Below, in pieces: positions 6,674-13,403 of a stretch of DNA of 14,793 nucleotides. Where the stretch lies: contig JAPPBK010000162.1 in assembly GCA_026705105.1 (NCBI GenBank), forward strand, positions 1 to 14,793, read 5' to 3'. Below the pieces are notes generated by a model, which saw nothing but the letters and a program-made list of their open reading frames with translations, did no database searches and had not been told where the DNA came from. A program made the position numbers and the translations under genes. Each line of letters opens with the position of its first letter. Position 1 is the first letter of the stretch. The DNA is from Chloroflexota bacterium. Its GTDB lineage: Bacteria > Chloroflexota > Dehalococcoidia > Bin125.

Positions 6674-7294
6674 CTACTGCGCCCACTGCCCATAGTTCTC
6701 GTGACCCAGTGCGTCGTTGTTGGGGTCGACGAGCGGATCGACGGCCGGCAGTGTCTGCAGCCAGGTCCAGACATCGGCGATATCGGCGACCGAGACGTCC
6801 TCGGCCGGGAACTCCTGCATGATCCCTCGCGGCTGGCGGTACTGGGCGATCATGCCCTGGATGTCCAGCCCGGTCCTGGCAATGGTCGGTCCGACCAGCC
6901 CTTCACCGGTCTCGCCGTGACACACCTGGCAGCCGTTGGCGACATACAGTTCTGCGCCGCGCAGGGCGTTGCCAGCGGCGCGGACCGCGTCTTCGCCGCC
7001 GTACTCGTCGTCCGCCAGGTTTTCGATCGGCAGCGGCTCCGCCTCGGCGCAGGTCTCGGGCGGCCGCTCGACCAGGGAGAGCGAGGGGTGGTCTTCCTTA
7101 CCGTCTTCGATGCAGAAGAGCCCGGTCTCCCAGCCTTCCGCGCCTGCCTCCTCGGAGACCGCCTTGGCCTCGATGACATTGCGGTCGGCGCCCTTGTGGA
7201 CGGCGAACCCGACCAGCGCGAAAATCCCCGCAGCCATCAAGGCGAAGACCATGATGATGCCGAACGACTGAGGTATCCCGGTGCGACTGGGCAT
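6674..7294 (-). CDS. Membrane-anchored mono-haem cytochrome c
   Basis: This 206-residue protein starts at ATG 7294, with AAGGA about 4 nt upstream. A single hydrophobic helix at about residues 11-32 anchors the rest outside the membrane. The haem c site is C122-Q-V-C-H126, with a following GLVGPTI segment and RGIMQEFP, where Met159 is the probable distal ligand. The C-terminal helix DVSVADIADVWTWLQTL is typical of class I cytochromes c. An unusual region of about 75 residues between the anchor and the haem domain holds an extra cysteine pair, Cys61 and Cys82, possibly a disulfide. The protein would carry electrons between a membrane complex and an oxidase or dehydrogenase. It is first in an apparent operon with three NTF2-like genes, not with recognisable oxidase subunits. 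Confidence 0.92.
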   Translation of the reverse strand: MPSRTGIPQSFGIIMVFALMAAGIFALVGFAVHKGADRNVIEAKAVSEEAGAEGWETGLFCIEDGKEDHPSLSLVERPPETCAEAEPLPIENLADDEYGGEDAVRAAGNALRGAELYVANGCQVCHGETGEGLVGPTIARTGLDIQGMIAQYRQPRGIMQEFPAEDVSVADIADVWTWLQTLPAVDPLVDPNNDALGHENYGQWAQ

Positions 7295-7424
7295 GGGTCC
7301 TTACTTCGTCTCGCTGCTTCGCTTCACCGCGCGTTCAGCCCAATCGGATGCTCACGCGCGACTCCGAGATATCCTACCGCAGCATCTGGTTAGGTGGAAT
7401 CGGCAACCAGTCTCTTCACCTGCG

Positions 7425-7460
7425 TCCCCCAGGGGGAAGCTGTCCCGTAGGGACTGAAGG
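7425..7460. repeat. Short C/G dyads (TCCCCC-A-GGGGGA and GTCCC-GTA-GGGAC)
   Basis: Two small inverted repeats lie side by side: TCCCCC/GGGGGA around 7425-7437 and GTCCC/GGGAC at 7442-7454 with loop GTA. They lie about 30 nt from the full dispersed palindromic element and share its C-run/G-run style, but not its sequence. They may be another repeat type of the genome or a decayed copy. Confidence 0.45.
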
Positions 7461-7488
7461 GGCGCCGGCGGCCGCTGAGTGCCCGGAT

Positions 7489-7531
7489 CCCCCTCTGCCT
7501 TCGGCATCTCCCCCCGCAGAGCGGGGGGAGA
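7489..7531 (-). repeat. Dispersed palindromic element, copy 1
   Basis: A small dyad TGCC-TTC-GGCA (7496-7506) abuts a perfect 11-bp stem (7507-7517 with 7521-7531, loop AGA). On the strand of the flanking genes, the order is large hairpin, small hairpin, then CAGAGGGGG. The same order recurs at 10086-10130 and 13876-13920, each time between two co-directional minus-strand genes. No T-run follows, so it is not a classical terminator. Confidence 0.8.
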
Positions 7532-7587
7532 AGGAACACCGGGGGGGGCGACCCCTGCCATTCAGTTGAGGCAGTGCTTTCGCAGCG

Positions 7588-8475
7588 CTAACTCCCGGGC
7601 GACGCTGGACGCGACTTCGCGGCGCCGTAGTCCTGGAACGGCCCGTCGCGCCAATCGAGCGCCGCCTTGAGCCCCTTCTCACGGGCGATCCGGCCGAAGT
7701 CTCCGGCCGACGGGCGGTAGGTGGAGAGTGCCTGGATGTCGGCGCCGACCTGCAGCGCGGTGCGGAAGCCCATCACCTCGTAGGCGCGGTTCAGGCCTCG
7801 CTTCGACATCTGGATCATGTCGGGTGCGATGTTGGCGATCCGCTCACCCATCTTCTCGGTCTCCTCGGCGAGCTGGTCGACGGGGTAGGCCTTGTTGGCC
7901 CAACCCAGCTCGACCGCTTCAAGCCCGGTCACCGAGTCTCCCGTGTAGAGCAGCTCGCGCGCCTTGCGCATGCCCATGTGCCAGGGGTGATAGAGGATGT
8001 CGACCGTCGTCATCGCGCGGACCGGCGGGTAGCCGATGATCGCGTCCTCGGCCACGTACATCAGGTCGCACATCGAGGCCAGCTCGGAGCCGCCGGCCAG
8101 CGCGTAGCCGTGGACTTGGGCGATCACCGGCTTGGTCAGCTCCCAGATCTGCCAGTAGCCCGAGAGCAGGTGCTGCGGCCACTGTCCCTGGCCGGGATGG
8201 ATTGGTCCGACCGAGGGCAACCCCGAGCGGTAGTCCAGATAGTCCGATTCGGAGAGGTTGGGCACGGGCGTGATGTCGTAACCGGCTGAGAAGGTGCGGC
8301 CTGCGCCGCGGATGATCACGACATGCACGCCCTCGTCGGCCTCGGCGACCTTGATCGCGTCGAACAGCTCGGCCCGCAGCCGGTGGCTGAGGGCGTTCAT
8401 CTTCTCGGGACGATTGAGGGTGACGATCCCCAATCGGCCTTTGGTTTCGTACAGGATGTCTTCGTACTCGGGCAT
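7588..8475 (-). CDS. Enoyl-CoA hydratase/isomerase (crotonase) family protein
   Basis: This 295-residue crotonase-fold enzyme acts on a CoA thioester in the cytoplasm. It starts at ATG 8475, with AGGAGA about 6 nt upstream. LGIVTLNRPEKMNAL (15-29) is the family entry motif. AGRTFSAGYDI (58-68) and HGYALAGGSELASMCD (122-137) form the oxyanion hole. Glu131 matches the first catalytic Glu of classical hydratase (E144 of rat mitochondrial enzyme), but the second (E164) is replaced: the segment reads GYPPVRAM, with Pro151 at that place. It may therefore be an isomerase, hydrolase, dehalogenase or other crotonase activity rather than a standard beta-oxidation hydratase. The C-terminal region is normal in length. 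It stands alone, about 100 nt from the upstream gene and nearly 300 nt from the downstream gene. Confidence 0.92.
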   Translation of the reverse strand: MPEYEDILYETKGRLGIVTLNRPEKMNALSHRLRAELFDAIKVAEADEGVHVVIIRGAGRTFSAGYDITPVPNLSESDYLDYRSGLPSVGPIHPGQGQWPQHLLSGYWQIWELTKPVIAQVHGYALAGGSELASMCDLMYVAEDAIIGYPPVRAMTTVDILYHPWHMGMRKARELLYTGDSVTGLEAVELGWANKAYPVDQLAEETEKMGERIANIAPDMIQMSKRGLNRAYEVMGFRTALQVGADIQALSTYRPSAGDFGRIAREKGLKAALDWRDGPFQDYGAAKSRPASPGS

Positions 8476-8573
8476 GGTGATTCTCCTGTCGGGCTTGACG
8501 CGGGCGGACGCGACTTACGCCGCCTGAGCGCGACGAGTTCGATGCGCAGGCTATCCGACTGACCGCCGCCAGT

Positions 8574-9533
8574 TCACTCGGCCACGCCGACGACGCTGAG
8601 AATCTGCGCGAGCGGCGCCGCGCCGCGAATCACGCCCGCATAGACGCCGTCGCTGTCGATCACGTACAGCTCGGGCAACCCGTCGACGCGGTAATGCTGC
8701 GCGACCGCGCCGCTGGCGTCGACCAGGTGCGGCAGGTTCGACCCGGTGCGTTGCACGAAGTCTTCGGCCGCGTCAGCCTCAACTTCGTACACATTGACGC
8801 CAATCACCAGTACGTCGTCCTCACGCTCGGCAAACTCGGCGAGCGCGCTCAGGGTCTCTTCGACGAACGGCGCCCAGGAAGCCCAGAACACGATCAGCGT
8901 GAGCTGATCCGCGCCCTCGAGGAGGCTGGACATTGACACGAGCGACTCATCCATGTCGCCCAGCAGCGGCAAGAGGAAGTCGGGCGCCGGCTTGTCCACC
9001 TCCAGCCGATGCGCGCCGGGTACCATCCCGCTCCGGGGAGGCCACAGCTCGGGATGCGGCGCCACCGGCAACTGCAGGAGAAGCTCCGACGTGGTGATCC
9101 ACTGATTCGGCGGAGCTGACTGCCAGTCCAATCGCCATGCACTGTCTCGCAGTCCGCGAGTCACGCCTTCAATGGTCACCCCCAGCCCGAGATTGATCGC
9201 GCCCCCGCGGCGCTGGGCGCGGGCGTAGATCGACACCTCGGGCGCGATCGGGAGATCCGCGGAACGCAGCCAGCGACCCTCGGGCGCGCGTTCGAAGGTG
9301 AGCCGGCGACGCTCCGGACACTGTTGCGTTCGTCCGGCGACCGCGTCGCGCAGTTCGACGCAGAGTTCAGCGAATCCTTCGTCTGAGATCCAGACTGCGA
9401 TCCGCATCTGGAGCGAGGATTCCTGGGCGTGAGCGGGACCTAGAGACGTCCAGGCAGCGACAATCGCGACTGCGACGACCGACAGGATTGCGAACGCCGT
9501 GGTTGCGATCACGCGTGGCCCGAGCCGGATCAT
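8574..9533 (-). CDS. Exported TlpA/redoxin-like protein lacking the CXXC cysteines
   Basis: This 319-residue protein starts at ATG 9533, overlapping the TGA of the CopD-like gene in an ATGA junction. A signal peptide spans about residues 1-36, with likely cleavage after AHA (then QESS). Residues 40-170 form a region I do not recognise, beta-rich, with Cys58 and Cys72. From residue 178 a thioredoxin/TlpA-type domain begins: KPAPDFLLPLLGD, the strand LTLIVFWASW, and the cis-Pro loop GLPELYVID (Pro287). The redox site that should read W-C-x-x-C is W220-A-P-F, so both active-site cysteines are missing. A disulfide reductase role is therefore unlikely; a binding, chaperone or structural role is more plausible. 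Coupling to a CopD-like protein points to copper or cytochrome assembly, but this is inference. Confidence 0.85.
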   Translation of the reverse strand: MIRLGPRVIATTAFAILSVVAVAIVAAWTSLGPAHAQESSLQMRIAVWISDEGFAELCVELRDAVAGRTQQCPERRRLTFERAPEGRWLRSADLPIAPEVSIYARAQRRGGAINLGLGVTIEGVTRGLRDSAWRLDWQSAPPNQWITTSELLLQLPVAPHPELWPPRSGMVPGAHRLEVDKPAPDFLLPLLGDMDESLVSMSSLLEGADQLTLIVFWASWAPFVEETLSALAEFAEREDDVLVIGVNVYEVEADAAEDFVQRTGSNLPHLVDASGAVAQHYRVDGLPELYVIDSDGVYAGVIRGAAPLAQILSVVGVAE

Positions 9534-10063
9534 GTGGGCAGCATCGAGAAGTTGTGGTTGCCCAGGAACGCGCCCGCGCCTGCGACCAAGAGCGTCATCA
9601 ACAAGCCGACTATCGACAGGGCGATGGTGATCGTCCGCACGCGCCGCGGCTCCGGCGTGTCCTCTTCCGTGTCGGCAGTTTCGCGGGCCAGCTCAAGCTG
9701 GCGCGGTCCGAAGACGAACTGGTGCAGGCCGATCAGGGCAATCATGACCGCCCAGAGCGCCATCTTGATCACAAAGATGTAGCCCCAGCGCGCGTCGTAG
9801 ATGTTGGGACCAAAGTTCTCTGCCTGGTCAAGTCGTGGATCGACCATCGCGCCGCCGGTGATCACGATCACGACCATCGCCGCGATGCCGATGCGACCGA
9901 AGCGGCGGGTGAACCCCTCGAGCACGTCCAGCCAGATCGTCCGATTGCCAACCGAGCGCAGCGCCGGAATCACGCAGGCCGCCGTCACAATCTGCCCACC
10001 CAGCCAAATCGCGACACCGATCACATGCAGCCAGGTCAGGATCGAAATCACGGTTTCCGACAT
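9530..10063 (-). CDS. CopD-like four-helix membrane protein
   Basis: This 177-residue integral membrane protein starts at ATG 10063, with AAAGGG about 6 nt upstream. An in-frame ATG at 10108 would fall inside the palindromic repeat and lacks a site. Four predicted helices lie at about residues 4-28, 57-74, 95-118 and 145-167. Helix 1 carries TWLHVIGVAIWLGGQ, the CopD/DUF2269-like signature with His13. Helix 3 carries His114, and the C-terminus holds His170 near Met174, possible metal or haem ligands. CopD proteins take part in copper uptake or handling across the inner membrane. This short form resembles the stand-alone CopD-like membrane domain rather than the full PcoD. Its stop overlaps the start of the TlpA-like gene by 4 nt. 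Confidence 0.8.
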   Translation of the reverse strand: MSETVISILTWLHVIGVAIWLGGQIVTAACVIPALRSVGNRTIWLDVLEGFTRRFGRIGIAAMVVIVITGGAMVDPRLDQAENFGPNIYDARWGYIFVIKMALWAVMIALIGLHQFVFGPRQLELARETADTEEDTPEPRRVRTITIALSIVGLLMTLLVAGAGAFLGNHNFSMLPT

Positions 10064-10085
10064 GGCTGCCCTTTCTACTCGGGAG

Positions 10086-10130
10086 CCCCCTCTGTCGCTC
10101 CGTGACATCTCCCCCGCAGAGCGGGGGAGA
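10086..10130 (-). repeat. Dispersed palindromic element, copy 2
   Basis: A perfect 10-bp stem (10108-10117 with 10121-10130, loop AGA) abuts a smaller stem (10093-10098 with 10102-10107, loop TCC, one G-T pair). The small stem differs in sequence from copy 1 (TGTC/GACA instead of TGCC/GGCA), yet the base pairs are kept, and the C-run and G-run are each one base shorter. It lies between the purA stop and the copD-like start, both on the minus strand. Confidence 0.8.
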
Positions 10131-10143
10131 ACGGAAGACGCTG

Positions 10144-11433
10144 CTAGAGGATCGGATCCACGATAATCGCCTGGTCCCGTTCGGGTCCGACACTGACCAG
10201 GGCGGCGGGCGCGCCGATCAGTTCCTCGATCCGGCGCACATAGCGCTGCGCGTTGTCCGGCAGATCGTCGAATCGGCGGCAGTCGCTGGTGTTGGCTTCC
10301 CAGCCCGGCAGTTCCTCATAGATCGGCTCCGCCGCCTCCAGCGCCAGACGCGAACTGGGAAACTCGTCCACCCGGCGACCGTTGATGCTGTAGGCCACGC
10401 AGACCTTGAGCATCTCAAAGCGGTCGAGCACGTCCAGCCGGGTCAGCGAGATGCTGTGACAGCCGTTGAGCCGGATCGTGTAGCGCCCGGCGACCGAGTC
10501 GAACCAGCCGCAGCGCCGCGGTCGGCCCGTGGTCGTCCCGTACTCCTGACCGGCATCGCGCAGGCGGTCGCCTTCGCGGCCGAACAACTCGGTCGGCATG
10601 GGCCCGTTGCCCACGCGGGTCTGATACGCCTTGTACACACCGACCACGCGGTCGATGTCGCGCGGCGCGATGCCCGCGCCGACCGCCGCGCCGCCGGCCA
10701 TTGAAGTTGGCACTGACGACGTGACGTAGTCGTAGGTACCGGCGTCGAGGTCGAGCAACGAACCTTGAGCGCCCTCAAGCAGGATCCGATCTCCGCGACG
10801 TAGCGCCTCGTGGCAGATCAGCGAGGTATCGGTCACGTAGGGCGCCAATCGCGCCCAGTGCTCGCGGTACGTCTCGTAGATGTGGTCGAAGTCAAGCGGC
10901 TCCACCCCGTAGAGCTTGGTCAGCATTTCATTCTTGTAGTCGAGCACCAGCCGCAGCCGAGCCATGAAGCCCTCGGCGTCGGCCAGTTCCGACATGCGAA
11001 TGCCCCAGCGTCCGACTTTGTCCGAAAACGCCGGCCCGACCCCTTTGCCGGTCGTGCCGACCGCCGCCGTGCCGCGGAACTGCTCCTCTTGCTGGTCGAT
11101 GATCGGGTGCCAGGGCATGACCAGGTGGGCGCGGTCCGAGACTCTGAGCCGCTCGGTGCTGACGCCGCGCGTTTCGAGCATCGTGATCTCGTCGATCAGC
11201 GCCTGCGGGTCGATCACCAGGCCGTTGCCGATGATCGCCGTCTTGTCCGGATAGAAGATGCCCGCCGGAATCAGATGCAGGGCGAACTTGCCCTTGTCGT
11301 TGACGATCGTGTGGCCGGCGTTGTTGCCGGCCGAGTAGCGGACCACGATCGACGCATGACGCGCGAGCAGGTCGACGACTCGTCCCTTGCCTTCGTCACC
11401 CCACTGGCCACCAATCGCCACGACTGCCGGCAT
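10144..11433 (-). CDS. purA: Adenylosuccinate synthetase
   Basis: This 429-residue enzyme condenses IMP with aspartate using GTP to give adenylosuccinate, the first committed step to AMP. ATG 11433 is chosen over the GTG at 11442 because GGAG lies 8 nt upstream and the protein then begins as in the family. GGQWGDEGKG (8-17) is the GTP loop with catalytic Asp13, and NNAGHTI carries His41, the same numbering as in E. coli. Further hallmarks are TTGKGVGPAFSDK, EGAQGSLLDLDAGTYDYVTS, the VYKAYQTRVGNGPMPTE stretch, the arginine-rich aspartate loop TTGRPRRCGWFD, and LNGCHSISLTRLDVLD. Length is normal and nothing is missing. It is divergent from the DUF402-like gene across a 149-nt gap. Confidence 0.98.
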   Translation of the reverse strand: MPAVVAIGGQWGDEGKGRVVDLLARHASIVVRYSAGNNAGHTIVNDKGKFALHLIPAGIFYPDKTAIIGNGLVIDPQALIDEITMLETRGVSTERLRVSDRAHLVMPWHPIIDQQEEQFRGTAAVGTTGKGVGPAFSDKVGRWGIRMSELADAEGFMARLRLVLDYKNEMLTKLYGVEPLDFDHIYETYREHWARLAPYVTDTSLICHEALRRGDRILLEGAQGSLLDLDAGTYDYVTSSVPTSMAGGAAVGAGIAPRDIDRVVGVYKAYQTRVGNGPMPTELFGREGDRLRDAGQEYGTTTGRPRRCGWFDSVAGRYTIRLNGCHSISLTRLDVLDRFEMLKVCVAYSINGRRVDEFPSSRLALEAAEPIYEELPGWEANTSDCRRFDDLPDNAQRYVRRIEELIGAPAALVSVGPERDQAIIVDPIL

Positions 11434-11582
11434 TGCGCGCACTCCGACTCAGGCGCTGCTCATCGTTGGCAAGCGCCGCGCCAACTCAACGGTGAAAAAC
11501 TGTGCCACCGCGATCCGCAGGCAAGCGTAGCACGGCGAAAGGTCGAGATCGCAAGTGAATCCGCTGGCGGTACCCTGCGCAG
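11434..11582. promoter_or_regulatory. Divergent promoter region between purA and the DUF402-like gene
   Basis: This 149-nt gap separates genes transcribed outward in both directions, so it must hold two promoters. Toward the plus-strand gene, TACCCT (11571-11576) sits 6 nt before the ATG and no good Shine-Dalgarno is seen, so a leaderless transcript is possible. I see no clear -35 for it, and no clear promoter toward purA. No hairpin or riboswitch-like structure was noticed. Confidence 0.4.
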
Positions 11583-12137
11583 ATGAGCGAGACCGCCCGC
11601 TGCCCGGACCTGCCTCCGGCGCCGTCCGAGACGATCACCGAGCGCAAAGTCACGCTGGACGGGCGCGTCCTGGAGTTTCCCCTTGAGCGCTGGCTGGCGA
11701 CGCCCGAGCTGGTCGTCGGCCGCTGGGTCGCGGACCATGACCCTCGCGCGATCGAGCGCTATCCCCGTGCGAGCGGCTTCACGAGCTGGGGCGTCTGGTG
11801 GCCGGACAAACCGTACAGCGCCTACCGATTGCACCGACCGGACGGCTCGCTGCGCATCTACCGGTTGGACGCGATCGATCAGGCGATCTTCGACGGCGAA
11901 CGGATCGAGTTCCACGATCTGCTGCTCGACGCACTGATTCGTCCCGACGGCGAAGTGACCATCGAGGACGAGGATGAGGTTGAAGCGGCCATCGCCGAGC
12001 GCCGGCTCACCCTGGAGCAGCGCTGGCGGATTGAGTGGACGCGCGACCTCTTCGCGAACAAGGCGGAGCTGTTGACCCAGCGAATCGACAGCGCGGTCGA
12101 GCGCGCGATCGAGTCCGTGCGCGACGGGAGCGTCTGA
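11583..12137 (+). CDS. DUF402 (FomD-like) domain protein
   Basis: This 184-residue soluble protein begins at ATG 11583. An N-terminal part (1-60) leads into TSWGVWWPDKPYSAYRLHRP (67-86) and GSLRIYRLDAIDQ. The core FHDLLLDALIRPDGEVTIEDEDE (about 110-132) is the usual DUF402 stretch, with Asp96/Asp99 and Asp112/Asp116 likely metal-binding carboxylates. A charged helical tail (140-180) follows. DUF402 includes FomD, a metal-dependent nucleotidyl hydrolase of fosfomycin biosynthesis, and many uncharacterised relatives that act on nucleotides; nothing else of fosfomycin synthesis is nearby. The methyltransferase gene starts 1 nt after its stop, so the two are translationally linked. Confidence 0.8.
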   Translation: MSETARCPDLPPAPSETITERKVTLDGRVLEFPLERWLATPELVVGRWVADHDPRAIERYPRASGFTSWGVWWPDKPYSAYRLHRPDGSLRIYRLDAIDQAIFDGERIEFHDLLLDALIRPDGEVTIEDEDEVEAAIAERRLTLEQRWRIEWTRDLFANKAELLTQRIDSAVERAIESVRDGSV

Positions 12138-12138
12138 C

Positions 12139-12969
12139 GTGGCCAAGCCATTCCTCAAGTGGGCCGGCGGCAAGACGGCGCTGCTGCCGGAACTGCTCAA
12201 GGCGGCGCCGCAGCAGATTGAGACATACTACGAACCGTTCCTGGGCGGAGGCGCGCTCTTCTTCGCCCTGCAGTCCGAAGGCCGCTTCCGGCGCGCCGTC
12301 CTCTCCGACAGCAACAAAGAGCTGGTCAATGCGTACGTGCAGGTCCGCGACAACGTCGAGGGTCTGATCCGCGCGCTCAAGGTCCACCAGCGCAAGTACC
12401 GCGAAGCGGAAGATCGCGCCGAGTACTACTACACCATCCGCGCCAAAAAGCTGACCTGCAGCCTGGGCGGTGCAGCCAATCTGATCTTCATGAACAAGAC
12501 GGGCTACAACGGCCTCTACCGGGTCAACAGCAAGGGCAGGTTCAACGTCCCGCACGGCCGCTACAAGAACCCCACCATCTGCGACGAGGCGGGCCTGCGG
12601 GCGGCGTCGGAAGCCCTGCAGGGAGTTGAGCTGCGCGTGGGCGACTTCGCCGCGGGTCCGCGTTTGGCCGGCGCAGGCGATCTTGTTTACTTTGATCCGC
12701 CCTACGTGCCGATGAGTGAAACGGCGTACTTCACGTCCTACACGGCTAAGGAGTTCGGGATGGACGAACAGGAACGCCTGGCGAACACTGCAGCGACCTT
12801 GGCTGCTCAAGGTTCATCAGTTGCGCTGTCCAATTCGGGACATCCGGACGTTGCAGCCATGTACCGGTCGCAGGTGTTTCGCCTCGAAGAGGTTCAAGTC
12901 AGAAGAGCTATCAACTCCAAGGCCGAGGGCCGGGGACCGGTTCGCGAGTACCTGATTCAGTCGGTCTGA
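12139..12969 (+). CDS. dam: DNA adenine-N6 methyltransferase, Dam/D12 class (predicted GATC)
   Basis: This 276-residue enzyme transfers a methyl group from S-adenosylmethionine to adenine in DNA. It starts at GTG 12139, 1 nt after the upstream TGA, with GGGAG 8 nt before. Motifs in order are FLKWAGGK (5-12); the SAM-binding PFLGGGALF (33-41); LSDSNKELVNAY (55-66); the Dam recognition stretch NKTGYNGLYRVN then FNVPHGRYK (119-143); catalytic DPPY (186-189); TAYFTSYT; and the closing VRRAINS. The similarity to E. coli Dam in the recognition stretch predicts GATC. Length is typical. Its last 13 nt overlap the 3' end of a PD-(D/E)XK nuclease gene on the opposite strand, which suggests a restriction-modification pair. 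An orphan methyltransferase is the alternative. Confidence 0.93.
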   Translation: MAKPFLKWAGGKTALLPELLKAAPQQIETYYEPFLGGGALFFALQSEGRFRRAVLSDSNKELVNAYVQVRDNVEGLIRALKVHQRKYREAEDRAEYYYTIRAKKLTCSLGGAANLIFMNKTGYNGLYRVNSKGRFNVPHGRYKNPTICDEAGLRAASEALQGVELRVGDFAAGPRLAGAGDLVYFDPPYVPMSETAYFTSYTAKEFGMDEQERLANTAATLAAQGSSVALSNSGHPDVAAMYRSQVFRLEEVQVRRAINSKAEGRGPVREYLIQSV

Positions 12970-13394
12970 GCGTCGGCAGATCCGTTGAGGCTCATCACCG
13001 CCTGTTCTGCACGTTCCTCTGGAAGATCGAAGAAGAAGCCAAGCCAGTTCGCTAGATCCTCGAACTCCACGACCTTGCCGGTGCTCCGTATGAAGGCTCT
13101 GAAGTCGGGTGAGAACCCCTCACCATGCACAACGACGAGCCCCCGGATGGGCCAAGCTTCGATATCAGTGATGGTCAGTGGAATCTTCTCTTCGGCTGTG
13201 CCGCCGACCTTTTGAAACTTGCACTCGATACCGAGCCTTTGGCCGGTATCAGGATTCCGCAAGATGACATCAACACGTCGCCCACGTCCCCAGATGCGCT
13301 TGCCCATGGCGACTTGCGAACGAGCTTCGAGCCCGAGCGCCTTTGCCAGTTTCGTGACTGCCCGTTCGAGCTGCTGACCCGTCTTGATCTCCAT
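12957..13394 (-). CDS. Small PD-(D/E)XK nuclease superfamily protein, candidate restriction endonuclease
   Basis: This 145-residue protein starts at ATG 13394, with AGGA about 7 nt upstream, inside the last codons of the maoC-like gene. It begins with a helix containing Glu10. RRVDVILRNPDTGQRLGIECKFQ (39-61) gives the PD-(D/E)XK core: Asp42, then Glu57-Cys-Lys59, with Gln61. GGTAEEKIPLTITDIE and the strand RGLVVVHGEGF follow, a layout seen in small nucleases near DNA methyltransferases. The C-terminal residues 110-135 are helical. It is short for a type II enzyme but not impossibly so. GC content is lower than in its neighbours (two 60-base samples at 55%). The convergent Dam-type gene overlaps it by 13 nt. 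A repair or Mrr-like role is possible instead. Confidence 0.8.
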   Translation of the reverse strand: MEIKTGQQLERAVTKLAKALGLEARSQVAMGKRIWGRGRRVDVILRNPDTGQRLGIECKFQKVGGTAEEKIPLTITDIEAWPIRGLVVVHGEGFSPDFRAFIRSTGKVVEFEDLANWLGFFFDLPEERAEQAVMSLNGSADAQTD

Positions 13395-13403
13395 GATCGC
13401 ATC

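Larger units (their letters stand above)
7295..7587. other. Intergenic region between cytochrome c and crotonase genes, with palindromes
   Basis: This 293-base gap lies upstream of the cytochrome c gene and downstream of the crotonase gene, both on the minus strand. It holds one full copy of the dispersed palindromic element (7489-7531) and a group of shorter dyads around 7425-7460. Reading toward the cytochrome c gene, TAGGAT (complement of 7371-7376) could be a -10 element, but I see no convincing -35. No ORF with a ribosome-binding site or recognisable RNA gene is visible. Confidence 0.55.

Noticed and set aside
7507..7531. The palindrome as an intrinsic terminator of the crotonase gene
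   Set aside because: The stem is strong but no T-run follows on either strand, and the same element occurs just before starts as well as after stops. It is kept as a repeat instead.
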